Source: an uncultured Subdoligranulum sp. (GTDB taxonomy: Bacteria > Bacillota > Clostridia > Oscillospirales > Ruminococcaceae). Taken from it: a stretch of 59,150 nucleotides of DNA. Below the pieces are notes generated by a model that saw nothing but the letters and a program-made list of their open reading frames with translations, had not been told where the DNA came from and did not search any database. The stretch covers positions 1-59,150 of the forward strand of contig CALZZE010000016.1 in assembly GCA_945830575.1 (NCBI GenBank), written 5' to 3'. The stretch's first letter is position 1. Each line of letters starts with the position of its first letter. This document shows, piece after piece, positions 1 through 6,980 of the stretch. Position numbers and translations under genes: made by a program.

Positions 1-405
1 GGCCGGAAGCGGGGGGTGATATTCCCATAAAAGGGACTGCTGGCAGGGGGTTCAGACGCCTCTTGGGCCCCCCGCAGATCACTGCAAAAAACAAGGGAAA
101 ATGAAAAATCCCGGAAAAACATTGCTGTGAAAAAACAAGTAAAGATGAAAAAGCCGCCGCCGAAAGGCCGCGGAAAAACAAGTGCCCCGTTCCGGCCCAG
201 TGTGCAAAAAACAAGGGCGGATGAAATGGGACGTTTGATAATCAACATCGTATCGTTTGTTTTTGTATATTCTGTTTTTTGCTTGTGTTGCCCCGCTCCC
301 CTGCCATGAAAAAATGTGTGTTTTTTTGTCTGGCAATTTCCTGCCGCCGGAAAAGAAAAATCCCAGCGGCGATGCCGCGAGGGAGGTGCCTGCCACAAAA
401 CAGGC
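1..405. other. Left flank without a recognisable gene
   Basis: I find no convincing coding sequence here; the short open frames lack ribosome binding sites and family signatures. The stretch carries a G/C inverted repeat near 46-76 and a series of A-rich direct repeats (annotated separately). It lies outside the integrated element, so it is chromosomal sequence that was originally next to the 3' end of the initiator tRNA gene. An unrecognised structured RNA is possible. Confidence 0.4.
86..230. repeat. Degenerate direct repeats with 44-bp spacing
   Basis: The decamer AAAAAACAAG starts at 86, 130 and 206, and a nine-base version starts at 174, giving spacings of 44, 44 and 32 bp. In the copies at 86, 130 and 206 it is followed six bases later by ATGAAA. 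The spacing is close to whole helical turns, which would suit a protein-binding array or a curved A-tract region. No gene in the visible flank explains it. Confidence 0.4.
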
Positions 406-485
406 AAAAGGAAAAAGCCACGCGAATGCGTGGCTTTTGTTGGTTGCGGAGACAGGACTTGAACCTGCGACCTCCGGGTTATGAG
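406..485. repeat. attL: displaced 3' end of tRNA-fMet and terminator
   Basis: This is the left copy of the 80-bp duplication, with 59 bp (427-485) identical to 6763-6821. The tRNA part (441-485, minus strand) runs from the CCA end to the anticodon loop and then stops. The rest is a terminator hairpin (about 412-440) whose loop has GAA where the right copy has ATC. It is a leftover tRNA fragment produced by integration, not a working tRNA. Confidence 0.85.
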
Positions 486-581
486 TTCCAAAAACAGCTT
501 TTTGTATCGTTTCGTAACGTTCAAAAAATTACTGTATCTCGATATTTTTTATCTTATTCGTTTTACCTCGTTGTGCGTCAT

Positions 582-620
582 AATTCAACTTTTTGCATCG
601 TAGTTGAATTTTTGTTGAAC
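582..620. promoter_or_regulatory. Putative left arm-type integrase sites
   Basis: The octamer GTTGAATT occurs inverted at 582-589 and direct at 603-610, with GTTGAAC at 614-620, exactly 11 bp after the previous start. The same octamer occurs twice, also 11 bp apart, just inside the right end (6679, 6690). Tyrosine integrases of the lambda type bind such repeats on both arms of the attachment site, so these are inferred arm sites. Confidence 0.5.
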
Positions 621-644
621 TCAAAACGGCCCCATAAAAGGGAC

Positions 645-684
645 AGAAAAGCCGCCCGACAAATGCCGGACGGCTTCTCTTTTG
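645..684 (-). terminator. Terminator at the end of the leftward element operon
   Basis: An inverted repeat with ten-base arms (GCCGCCCG against CGGACGGC, one mismatch) ends in a T-rich run when read leftward. It lies about 50 bp past the last leftward gene and before attL, so it would stop element transcription before the chromosome flank. Confidence 0.6.
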
Positions 685-733
685 AAAGGAGAAAATCTTA
701 GTGTCCCTACTTCCGAAAAGGGATATAAGCTAA

Positions 734-928
734 TTATTGTGCAGTGCGCTGGTCGAATTCTGCTTTGCCTTTCGCCAGCGCTTCGCGGCATTCCTGCGCG
801 TACTGCTGATTAAAGATGCTGTTCAAGGCTCGTTCCCCTGCCCGGTGGTCTGCTTGGTATAGACGCTGGTACAGTCTGCGCCGCGCCAGCTTTTCCGCAT
901 CTGTCAATTTTGTGTTCGTCCTCAACAC
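734..928 (-). CDS. Small hypothetical element protein
   Basis: This encodes 64 residues, very rich in Arg, Ala, Gln and Tyr, with a pattern suggesting two amphipathic helices (LARRRLYQRLYQADHR in the first half). I do not recognise a family. The likely GTG start overlaps the stop of the upstream gene by a few bases, so the two are probably translationally coupled. It is the last gene of the leftward element operon and is followed by a terminator. A basic helical protein of this size could bind nucleic acid, but nothing in the sequence proves it. Confidence 0.55.
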   Translation of the reverse strand: MLRTNTKLTDAEKLARRRLYQRLYQADHRAGERALNSIFNQQYAQECREALAKGKAEFDQRTAQ

Positions 929-1233
929 CTCTCACTATTTACCATCTCTTCCACCTCGGCAATTATTTCCTGCAATTCTTGCGGGGTTGGTTGCTCAAAC
1001 TCACGCAGAATAAAATGGAGATCACCCGCAACCGTCAGCATGATGTGTTCCATCACGGCTCTGTCAATGCCGATAAACTCACAGTAAAGTGTGCGGTCAG
1101 GCTCCGACAGTTCATCATAATAGAGATGTTTGCGGATTGCTGAACGGATAGCGGCAAACCTTGACGCCGTGGCTGTTTTCTGTTCGACTGCTTTCAGTCG
1201 TGAATCAAGTGTCTTTCTCATTTTACAACGCAT
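922..1233 (-). CDS. Hypothetical element protein, helical
   Basis: This encodes 103 residues, predicted largely helical, with a basic N-terminal third (MRKTLDSRLKAVEQK) and a strongly acidic C-terminal third (PTPQELQEIIAEVEEM). I see no catalytic motif and do not recognise a family. The first ATG overlaps the end of the upstream gene by 11 bp. A second in-frame ATG at 1221 sits just after that gene's stop and may be the real start. It lies between the coiled-coil protein gene and the terminal 64-residue gene of the same leftward operon. Confidence 0.6.
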   Translation of the reverse strand: MRCKMRKTLDSRLKAVEQKTATASRFAAIRSAIRKHLYYDELSEPDRTLYCEFIGIDRAVMEHIMLTVAGDLHFILREFEQPTPQELQEIIAEVEEMVNSERC

Positions 1234-1861
1234 CCCGCACCGGTTGCATGAGTTTGTCCCAGCTTGAATACAAAGCCGGATTTCTCAGACAGCGTGAAAA
1301 GAGCCCTACAACGCCCGCGTCAAAAGCCCTGATAAAATCGCCACCATCCGCGTTGCGCCCACGCATGGCAACAGCCTTCAAAATGGCTTCGCCCTCTCGC
1401 GTCGGTGCCTTGTCTGCCACTTCGGCAGCTTTGGCAGCGATTAAGCGCATCATCGTGAAATTTTCATTCTTTTCCGCGTTCGCCATCAACCTTTCAAATT
1501 CGCTGGGCCGCAAAATACCGCTGTCCAGCAGGGCAAGCGTTGCCTTGTCCAGTTTGGCCGGGTCTGCTGCAAAACGACTGTCCACAGCGGCAACAAAATC
1601 CGCTCGGATAGCCGCCATCTCGCGGCTTTTTTCGGGAAGTCCGCGCTTGACAGTTTCAAATTTTTCCTTTGCTTCAAGATAGTTCGCTTCGGCTTTTGCC
1701 GCCCGTACAGCGTATTCAGCGCTAACCAGCCCGCTTTTGACAGGCGTTTCGGCTTTCTTGCGTTCCGCCGCTTCAAGTCGCCGTTTCGTCACCGTGTATT
1801 CGGTAAAAGTTTCATCGGCCAGCGCATCGGCTCTTGTTACAAATTCGCTAAAGTTTCCCAT
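1223..1861 (-). CDS. Coiled-coil element protein of unknown function
   Basis: This encodes 212 residues, almost entirely helical and charged, with heptad-like segments around residues 25-85 (Ala/Glu/Lys-rich) and a short hydrophobic C-terminal part. There is no signal peptide or membrane segment. A GAGG ribosome binding site precedes the ATG. It follows the terminase-small-subunit-like gene in the leftward operon. In phages a charged helical protein of this size downstream of packaging genes is often a scaffold or head-morphogenesis factor, and satellites encode proteins that redirect helper capsids. That is a positional guess only. Confidence 0.65.
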   Translation of the reverse strand: MGNFSEFVTRADALADETFTEYTVTKRRLEAAERKKAETPVKSGLVSAEYAVRAAKAEANYLEAKEKFETVKRGLPEKSREMAAIRADFVAAVDSRFAADPAKLDKATLALLDSGILRPSEFERLMANAEKNENFTMMRLIAAKAAEVADKAPTREGEAILKAVAMRGRNADGGDFIRAFDAGVVGLFSRCLRNPALYSSWDKLMQPVRDAL

Positions 1862-1897
1862 AATTATAATTACCTCGTTTCCAAATTATTTTTCAAT

Positions 1898-2122
1898 TCA
1901 AGTTTCATCATCTGTGACAGCATCCGCCACGGCTTGCAGAAGGCGCTCCATGGACGAATTTTCGGGGACAGAGAAAGTAACCCCCTTGTCACACACGGCC
2001 ATTTCAAAGGCTTTCAGAGCCTCCACAGCGGTCTGTGTGCCGCCGGGAAGTGTAACCAACACCATTTGCGGAAGTTCTCGCTCCAAGGCTCGGAGGCGTT
2101 CAAGAATGGATTTCACAGGCAT
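1898..2122 (-). CDS. Small hypothetical element protein
   Basis: This encodes about 74 residues starting MPVKSILERL. I chose the ATG at 2122 because GGAGGG lies just upstream; longer versions of the frame run into the coding region of the upstream gene. The overlap with that gene is 23 bp, typical of a tightly packed phage-like operon. The N-terminal third looks like an amphipathic helix, followed by a short strand-rich part (MVLVTLPGG). No family is recognised. Confidence 0.5.
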   Translation of the reverse strand: MPVKSILERLRALERELPQMVLVTLPGGTQTAVEALKAFEMAVCDKGVTFSVPENSSMERLLQAVADAVTDDET

Positions 2123-2393
2123 CACCCTCCATCTCTGCGGCAAGCTGCCGGAGGCTCTTTGCATCGGGTTCAATCTCTCCCATTTTGAGCAGGTACCCAC
2201 GCACAGCGGTCATATACCGGCTCCACGATTTGCCCCATCCATCAATATTTCCGCTTTCTGCCGATGCTGCCAGAACAGACCGGGAAAGAGGGTCTGCCGC
2301 CGCCCATGCCTTTTTGAATTGGTCAAAGGTAGGTATATCCTTTATGCAAAAATGCTTTTCAAGCACTTGCAGGCGGCTTCTATAATCTTTCAT
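2100..2393 (-). CDS. Hypothetical element protein
   Basis: This encodes 97 residues, mostly helical, with an aromatic-rich middle (GNIDGWGKSWSRYMTAVRGY). The ATG has a strong GGAGGG site and starts four bases after the stop of the terminase-like gene, so it is in the same operon and probably translated with it. I do not recognise a family. Its place directly after a TerS-like gene suggests a packaging or morphogenesis accessory role, but this is inference from order only. Confidence 0.6.
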   Translation of the reverse strand: MKDYRSRLQVLEKHFCIKDIPTFDQFKKAWAAADPLSRSVLAASAESGNIDGWGKSWSRYMTAVRGYLLKMGEIEPDAKSLRQLAAEMEGDACEIHS

Positions 2394-2396
2394 GCG

Positions 2397-2762
2397 TCAC
2401 CCTCCATCGTTTGTCCTTTTTTCAAGTTCATCCAATCGCCGGAGGACGTTTGCCACCTCAACGTATCGCAAACCATGCCGCAATAGCGAATCTGCGGCGC
2501 TAACTTTCACGGGGGCGGGGGTCGAATCGGAATCCAACACACTGGACAGCGCATCAACGGCAGACGTCAGACGGGCGGCCAGACAGTCGCAGGCCTCTTC
2601 CAGTACCGCCCCTTTTGCGGTTTCGTATTCCTTGCGAAAATCGGGGTCATTCAACCGTGCCCGAACCGTTGTTTCTGAAACGCCCACAGCCCGGGCAGCC
2701 GCCCGAACACTTCCGCACGCAATCAGCGCAGCCATGATTTTCTCGTTGCTTATCGCCATCAC
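2397..2762 (-). CDS. Terminase small subunit-like HTH protein
   Basis: This encodes 121 residues. The N-terminal 35 residues form a helix-turn-helix (GSVRAAARAVGVSETTVRARL), followed by a helical region with a conserved-looking segment (VKVSAADSLLRHGL) and a charged C-terminal tail. This matches the general pattern of phage HTH proteins of the phBC6A51/small-terminase type, which bind packaging (pac/cos) DNA as oligomers. No large terminase is present, as in phage satellites that borrow a helper's packaging motor. The start may be the GTG at 2762 or the ATG at 2759; GGGGGG lies upstream. A transcription factor is the main alternative. Confidence 0.65.
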   Translation of the reverse strand: MMAISNEKIMAALIACGSVRAAARAVGVSETTVRARLNDPDFRKEYETAKGAVLEEACDCLAARLTSAVDALSSVLDSDSTPAPVKVSAADSLLRHGLRYVEVANVLRRLDELEKRTNDGG

Positions 2763-2829
2763 CGCACCCCCCTTCTTTCGTGGCAGTTTTCAAAAATAAC
2801 CGCCGAATAAAATCAATTAGTTTCTGCAT
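2647..2829 (-). CDS. Possible overlapping small ORF, amphipathic N-terminus
   Basis: A 60-residue frame starts at an ATG preceded by AGGAG at good spacing. It begins MQKLIDFIRRLFLKT, an amphipathic helix with alternating hydrophobic and basic residues, then becomes Cys- and Gly-rich. Its last 116 bp overlap the terminase-like gene in another frame, so the C-terminal half may carry no selection. The good ribosome site is the only strong evidence. It may be a real short peptide or simply leader sequence. Confidence 0.3.
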   Translation of the reverse strand: MQKLIDFIRRLFLKTATKEGGCGDGDKQRENHGCADCVRKCSGGCPGCGRFRNNGSGTVE

Positions 2830-3037
2830 TTTGCTCCTTTCTCCCGTCAAATGCGTGCATTGCCGCCAGCGCTGCGGATGCATCATCATCGGACAGCGTT
2901 GCGCCGATCAGATATCGCAGCACTAACGCAGCAGTGCAAAGATTGTCAAAATATGCCACGGTTTCGCCGCCCTCGTTCTCGATAAAATAGCGGGTCTTGC
3001 GTCCGTGTGTGCCTGTGTTTACCGGTTTAATTGTCAT
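2813..3037 (-). CDS. Small hypothetical element protein
   Basis: This encodes 74 residues starting MTIKPVNTGTHGRK. I chose the ATG at 3037 because AGGAG lies eight bases upstream. The first half looks strand-rich (TRYFIENEGGETVAYF) and the second half helical and acidic. No family is recognised. It is the first small gene after the ATPase gene, separated from it by the 133-bp inverted-repeat structure, which could affect its expression. Confidence 0.55.
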   Translation of the reverse strand: MTIKPVNTGTHGRKTRYFIENEGGETVAYFDNLCTAALVLRYLIGATLSDDDASAALAAMHAFDGRKEQNAETN

Positions 3038-3068
3038 GGTCTTTACTCCTTTCAAAAAATATATCTGT

Positions 3069-3201
3069 GTGTCGCTTTGTCCCGTAGCGGGACAGCTTGA
3101 ATATTTGGTCAGCCCCCGGTCAGAGCGTCGTTACCTCTGGGGGAGAAAGGGACGAGACATTCTCCCGCGAGAGGTTGTCCCGTAGCGGGACAGAGCGACA
3201 C
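3069..3201. repeat. 133-bp inverted-repeat element with nested hairpins
   Basis: The ends 3069-3084 and 3186-3201 are inverted copies with one mismatch (GTGTCGCT-TGTCCCG against its complement). Each end also contains its own palindrome, GTCCCGTAGCGGGAC. Inside are further pairing arms (CCCCC/GGGGG near 3113-3145 and TCTC/GAGA near 3160-3175). It fills the gap between the ATPase stop and the next small gene. It may be a MITE-like insertion, a structured RNA or a replication/packaging site. Confidence 0.6.
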
Positions 3202-3211
3202 CACCTTTTCA

Positions 3212-4390
3212 CTAAAACACTTTCACAATTCGTATTCCACGGGCAGAATTGCTTTTTACACCCGTCTGCACCGCAACGCCGTACTGGCTAAACAATTCGC
3301 TTCGGTGTTTTATGACCGCTGCCCGTACTGCATCCCCAGCCTTTTCTGTTGGTCTGTTGTATGCGCCACGGAAAACGGTGTCATAGTCGTAAAAATCGCC
3401 GCCAGTATTTTTACTTGGTGTATGTTCCAGTATCCAGCGTATAACGCTATCATTCAAAAGGGCATCGGGGTTTGTGATTTCAAGTTCCCATTCGCAAAAA
3501 TTCTCATTAAACGCGAGTTTCATTTCGCCGCCCTTCGCGTCTCGTGGTGTGAATTCCAGCGTTGCTTTTCCGTCAAACCGCTTTCCGTCTGAAATGAGGT
3601 TCAACACGCTATCGGCCGAACCTGAAATGCCCATCGTGCCGCTCAATCTTTCAAACACATCAGACGAAAAACCGGCCCCCTTTTTATCATGGTGGACAAA
3701 TACAACGGCAATCTTTTCGTCCATTGCCATCCGTTGAACGGGTTCGAGCAGCTGCACATCTGCGTCATAAGCATTTGCACCAGTAGATTTTACGGTTCCC
3801 CTTGCACGGCTGAACGTATCGATAATGACAAGGCGGATATCCGGCTTTTGGTGGTGCAATTCGCGAATCCGTTCTGTTAGCCCATCCGAAATTTTTGTGC
3901 CGCTGTCGTTTGTGATATATACGTTTCGCGGAACGGTTAGCCGCATCCGGTCGGCTCGGGTGGATATCCGGCTTTTGGAGCCTTCAAGGTCTAAATAGGC
4001 AACGCTGCATTGCATTGTTTTGTGCCCTAAAAAAACCGAACCCGTGGCAACTGCCGCCGCCATTTGAAGGGCAAGGAAACTCTTTCGGAGTTTGGGCGCA
4101 CCGCTTAAAAAGGTCATTCCGGTTGGTATCATATTTTCGACAATAAATTCCGGTGGCGTTCGTTCTTCGTCCGTCAAATCTGGCAGGCTGTAAAAACCAA
4201 AGCTGTCAAAGGCTGATTTTGAGGATTTTCCTGTGCGCCAGTCAAGGTGCTGTTCGTCACAACGTTTCAACAGGCGATACATTTCATCGACTGACAAAGA
4301 GTTTTTAGCCATGTACGTTGTTAATTCGTCGACTGGCACCCGCTGAAGAAGAAAGTCTAATTTGTTTTCATCGTTCGCCAGAGAAACCAC
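3212..4390 (-). CDS. RepA-like hexameric helicase/AAA_25 ATPase
   Basis: This encodes 392 residues. A RecA-like ATPase core starts near residue 85, with a P-loop region SGAPKLRKSF (about 95-104) and a Walker B strand RLVIIDTFSRA (about 190). A conserved VFVHHDKKG segment (about 235) is typical of RepA/RSF1010-type replicative helicases. The P-loop has Arg where the usual GKS glycine stands (KLRKS). The start looks like a GTG and overlaps the excisionase-like gene by 23 bp. In small integrative elements such proteins serve autonomous replication after excision, so this is the likely replication gene. Confidence 0.75.
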   Translation of the reverse strand: MVSLANDENKLDFLLQRVPVDELTTYMAKNSLSVDEMYRLLKRCDEQHLDWRTGKSSKSAFDSFGFYSLPDLTDEERTPPEFIVENMIPTGMTFLSGAPKLRKSFLALQMAAAVATGSVFLGHKTMQCSVAYLDLEGSKSRISTRADRMRLTVPRNVYITNDSGTKISDGLTERIRELHHQKPDIRLVIIDTFSRARGTVKSTGANAYDADVQLLEPVQRMAMDEKIAVVFVHHDKKGAGFSSDVFERLSGTMGISGSADSVLNLISDGKRFDGKATLEFTPRDAKGGEMKLAFNENFCEWELEITNPDALLNDSVIRWILEHTPSKNTGGDFYDYDTVFRGAYNRPTEKAGDAVRAAVIKHRSELFSQYGVAVQTGVKSNSARGIRIVKVF

Positions 4391-4577
4391 CGTCCCCCAA
4401 ACTGTTCAGCTGGTCAATCAGCAAATCCACGTTGATTAGGCATTTTGTACCCGCGTACATGCAGGGAAGTTTCCCTTGCTTTTGCATCTGCCGTAGACAG
4501 TGTTCTGACAGAATCCCAAGCCGCGCAACCTCGCGAATCGTTCGCATCCGGGGCAGGTTTGTTTTTTCCACCGTCAT
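4368..4577 (-). CDS. Excisionase-like helix-turn-helix protein
   Basis: This encodes 69 residues. Residues 12-60 read as a MerR/Xis-type winged HTH: TIREVARLGILSEHCLRQM followed by KLPCMYAGTKCLINVDLLIDQL, the pattern of the excisionase/HTH_17 domain (helix, turn, helix, wing, then an asparagine- or lysine-linked helix). AGGAGG precedes the ATG and the start overlaps the upstream stop. Proteins of this type bind attachment-site arms and bias the integrase toward excision. A transcription regulator is possible as well. Confidence 0.65.
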   Translation of the reverse strand: MTVEKTNLPRMRTIREVARLGILSEHCLRQMQKQGKLPCMYAGTKCLINVDLLIDQLNSLGDGGFSGER

Positions 4578-4774
4578 TTTTCCTCCTGCGTCTGCCGCTG
4601 TTCCACCATTCGGTCAATCGTTCTCAGAATGTGTTCTTTTTGGTCGGTGGGCAACTCGCGGCGAAGTTTCCGGGACAAATTACCATCGTAAATTCCAAGA
4701 GCCTCCGCAAGTTCCCACAGCCGAAATCCGTTTTCTTTTACAGCGTTTCTAACGTCCTGGTTGGGTTTCATCAT
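4574..4774 (-). CDS. Small HTH protein, cro-like position
   Basis: This encodes 66 residues with an HTH-like segment (RLWELAEALGIYDGNLSRKLR) and a C-terminal amphipathic helix ending in a charged tail. It is the first gene of the leftward operon and is divergent from the Xre repressor across a 100-bp region with operator-like sequences. That is the usual place for a Cro-like or early regulator. GGAG lies seven bases before the ATG. Similar small HTH proteins are common in Firmicutes integrative elements; the exact role is inferred from position. Confidence 0.6.
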   Translation of the reverse strand: MMKPNQDVRNAVKENGFRLWELAEALGIYDGNLSRKLRRELPTDQKEHILRTIDRMVEQRQTQEEK

Positions 4775-4913
4775 TTTTCAACTCCGTTCAAATAATTTCA
4801 CTTGCATTTTGTTGTTGCTTGTGTTATTATTATATTAACATAAATGTTCTGTTTATGGAACAACGGCGTTATCTTAATTTATGTTACAAATACTAAGGAT
4901 TGGAGTTGAAACA
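4775..4913. promoter_or_regulatory. Divergent control region with operator-like repeats
   Basis: The nonamer AACATAAAT occurs at 4837-4845 and in inverted form at 4877-4885. The first copy forms the near-palindrome AACAT-AA-ATGTT. The region is very AT-rich compared with the chromosome and holds both start regions of the repressor/integrase and leftward operons. I infer binding sites for the Xre repressor that set the switch between integration and excision. Confidence 0.5.
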
Positions 4914-5483
4914 TTGGAAAATGTAACAATGAACCCGTGGAAAGATGTTCCCCCCAAAGACCGGGTCAGGATTTGCCGCGAAAGAATGAACCTAACACAA
5001 ATCGAACTTATGGACAAAATTCGGGAACTTCCCGAGAATGGGGACAAAGAGCGGAACGAAAAACAAATCGGATATATAGAAAACGGCAAAAGAAAGATAT
5101 CTGCTGAATATGCACGGCTTCTTGGAAAGGTTTTTGGTGTCCAGCCTTCTTTTTTGTTAGGTGAAACCGATTTTGAAACAGAAGCCGCCCGTTTCCATAG
5201 TGTTATTGGCACCATGAAACATGAAGGCAATCTGTTGTATACAGGGCTTTGTGCTTTTGCTATGTTGACCGATTATGAAGTATCACCGCCGAATTTACCG
5301 AATACTGGTTCTGTTGAAAGCTATCTCAAAGAAATAAAAGCCGGGTACAGAATCACAAAAGACAATCAGACTGTTACCCTATCCATAGAAGAAATGAACC
5401 GTTTTGAAAATGAAGTTTGCGACTTTGTGGAACTAAAGCTAATACACCTATTCAAACAAAAGGGAGTTGACAGCAATGGCTAA
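4914..5483 (+). CDS. Xre-family repressor of the element
   Basis: This encodes about 189 residues. Residues 18-85 contain an Xre-type HTH (RVRICRERMNLTQIELMDKI ... YIENGKRKISAEYARLLGKVFGV split by an insertion), followed by a C-terminal helical dimerisation-like part. An ATG at 4881 lacks a ribosome site, while TTG at 4914 has GGAG eight bases upstream, so I prefer 4914. The gene overlaps the integrase start by 8 bp and faces the HTH operon, the classic layout of a cI/Stl-type master repressor. A peptidase or SOS-cleavage motif is not evident, so induction may need a helper protein. Confidence 0.75.
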   Translation: MENVTMNPWKDVPPKDRVRICRERMNLTQIELMDKIRELPENGDKERNEKQIGYIENGKRKISAEYARLLGKVFGVQPSFLLGETDFETEAARFHSVIGTMKHEGNLLYTGLCAFAMLTDYEVSPPNLPNTGSVESYLKEIKAGYRITKDNQTVTLSIEEMNRFENEVCDFVELKLIHLFKQKGVDSNG

Positions 5484-6666
5484 CATTCAAGAGCGCCGGG
5501 ACAAATCCGGGAAACTGATTTCTTTTTCCATCCGTGTCCATCGGGGCCGGGGTGCAGACGGCAAACAGCTAAAACCATACACAGCAACTTTTGATGTTCA
5601 GCCCACTTGGACGGAAAAAAGCGCACGGCGAAAAGCTGAAACTTTCGCCGCAAACTTTGAAAAAGAAATAAAAGAAGGGCGAATCTCCGACAACCGCCAG
5701 AAATTCGCCGACTACGCTAATTATGTAATTGGTTTGAAGGAAAAACGTGGGGTCAAGCACAGCACCATTACCCGATACAAGGAACTGACAACGCGCATAT
5801 ACCCGGCAATCGGTCACATGAAACTGACTGCCATTCGCGCCGATGTCCTCAACGATTTTTACACCGCCCTGTCTGCGGACGGTCTGAACAAGAGAACAGG
5901 CGGCAAGCTGTCAAACAAAACCATTTTGGAGCATCACCGCCTGATTTCCACCGTTTTGGAACAGGCCGTCAAAGAAGGTCTCGTCCCCTTCAACGTGGCA
6001 GAACGGACAGAACTGCCAAAGGCAACCCAGAAACAAGTCAACTACTTCCAGCCGGAACAGGTGACAGCCATCAGGGACGCCGCCGAAACCGAACCGCTCA
6101 AGTGGAAAACCCTTGTGCATCTGTTTCTTGTGACAGGCGCAAGGCGTGGTGAACTGCTGGGCTTAAAGTGGAAAAACGTGGACTTTGACGGGAGCCGCAT
6201 TTACATCTGCAACAATGTTCTGTACACGCCTGACCGTGGAATCTATGAGGACACGCCAAAAACAGAAAAATCCATCCGCTATATCTCTTTGCCGCAAGAA
6301 ACAACGGCCCTTCTTCGCGAACATCTTCGCGCACAGCTTCAACAGCGTTTCGCTATGGGAGACCGCTGGCACAACCGTGATTTTGTTTTCACGCAGGAAA
6401 ACGGTGAACCGATGCACCCGGACAGCGTGACAGATTGGCTTAATAAATTTTCCAAACGCCACGACCTGCCGCACATCAACCCCCACGCATTCCGGCATAC
6501 TATGGCATCCATTCTCTATTTCAACGGCGTTGACAGCATCAGCATTTCAAAGCGCTTGGGTCATGCCCAGCCATCCACAACGACAAATATTTACGCCCAT
6601 ATCATTGAAGAAGCAGACAAGAAAAACGCCGATGTTATAGCAGACGTATTCTTGAAGAAGGCCTGA
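5476..6666 (+). CDS. int: Tyrosine-family site-specific integrase
   Basis: This encodes 396 residues. The N-terminal 60 residues look like an arm-binding AP2-type domain, followed by a SAM-like core-binding domain (about 75-180) and a catalytic domain. The catalytic residues are visible: Arg in TGARRGE, His-x-x-Arg in HAFRH, His in LGHAQ and Tyr in TNIYAH. The ATG at 5476 has GGGAG upstream and overlaps the repressor stop. The gene points toward the intact tRNA-fMet about 110 bp downstream, matching integration into that gene. It should catalyse recombination between the 80-bp attachment repeats. Confidence 0.92.
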   Translation: MANIQERRDKSGKLISFSIRVHRGRGADGKQLKPYTATFDVQPTWTEKSARRKAETFAANFEKEIKEGRISDNRQKFADYANYVIGLKEKRGVKHSTITRYKELTTRIYPAIGHMKLTAIRADVLNDFYTALSADGLNKRTGGKLSNKTILEHHRLISTVLEQAVKEGLVPFNVAERTELPKATQKQVNYFQPEQVTAIRDAAETEPLKWKTLVHLFLVTGARRGELLGLKWKNVDFDGSRIYICNNVLYTPDRGIYEDTPKTEKSIRYISLPQETTALLREHLRAQLQQRFAMGDRWHNRDFVFTQENGEPMHPDSVTDWLNKFSKRHDLPHINPHAFRHTMASILYFNGVDSISISKRLGHAQPSTTTNIYAHIIEEADKKNADVIADVFLKKA

Positions 6667-6678
6667 TTTTTATAGCGT

Positions 6679-6697
6679 GTTGAATTAAAGTTGAATT
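6679..6697. promoter_or_regulatory. Putative right arm-type integrase sites
   Basis: GTTGAATT occurs at 6679-6686 and 6690-6697, 11 bp apart, between the integrase stop and attR. The same octamer and spacing appear near the left end. The matched pairs on both arms support binding by the integrase N-terminal domain. Confidence 0.5.
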
Positions 6698-6713
6698 TTC
6701 AGACAAAATTTAA

Positions 6714-6857
<144 letters not shown>

Positions 6858-6888
6858 TAAAACGCGCTCTCTTCTTGAGTGCCTAATC

Positions 6889-6917
6889 ATAATACCACAA
6901 TCAGGCCGGGTTGTCAA
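6889..6917 (-). promoter_or_regulatory. Promoter of tRNA-fMet
   Basis: Read leftward, a perfect -35 TTGACA (6917-6912) and -10 TATTAT (6894-6889) are separated by 17 bp. Transcription would begin just upstream of the tRNA 5' end at 6852. Confidence 0.85.
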
Positions 6918-6980
6918 GGGGTTGGCAAATTTTTATTTGTGCGGTACAATGTTGGCAGAGACTTCACAGGGGGGACGAGG

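Noticed and set aside
24-644. A 14-bp word (CCCATAAAAGGGAC) at 24-37 and again at 631-644
   Set aside because: A few exact 14-bp matches are expected by chance in 59 kb, and neither copy coincides with the attachment repeats.
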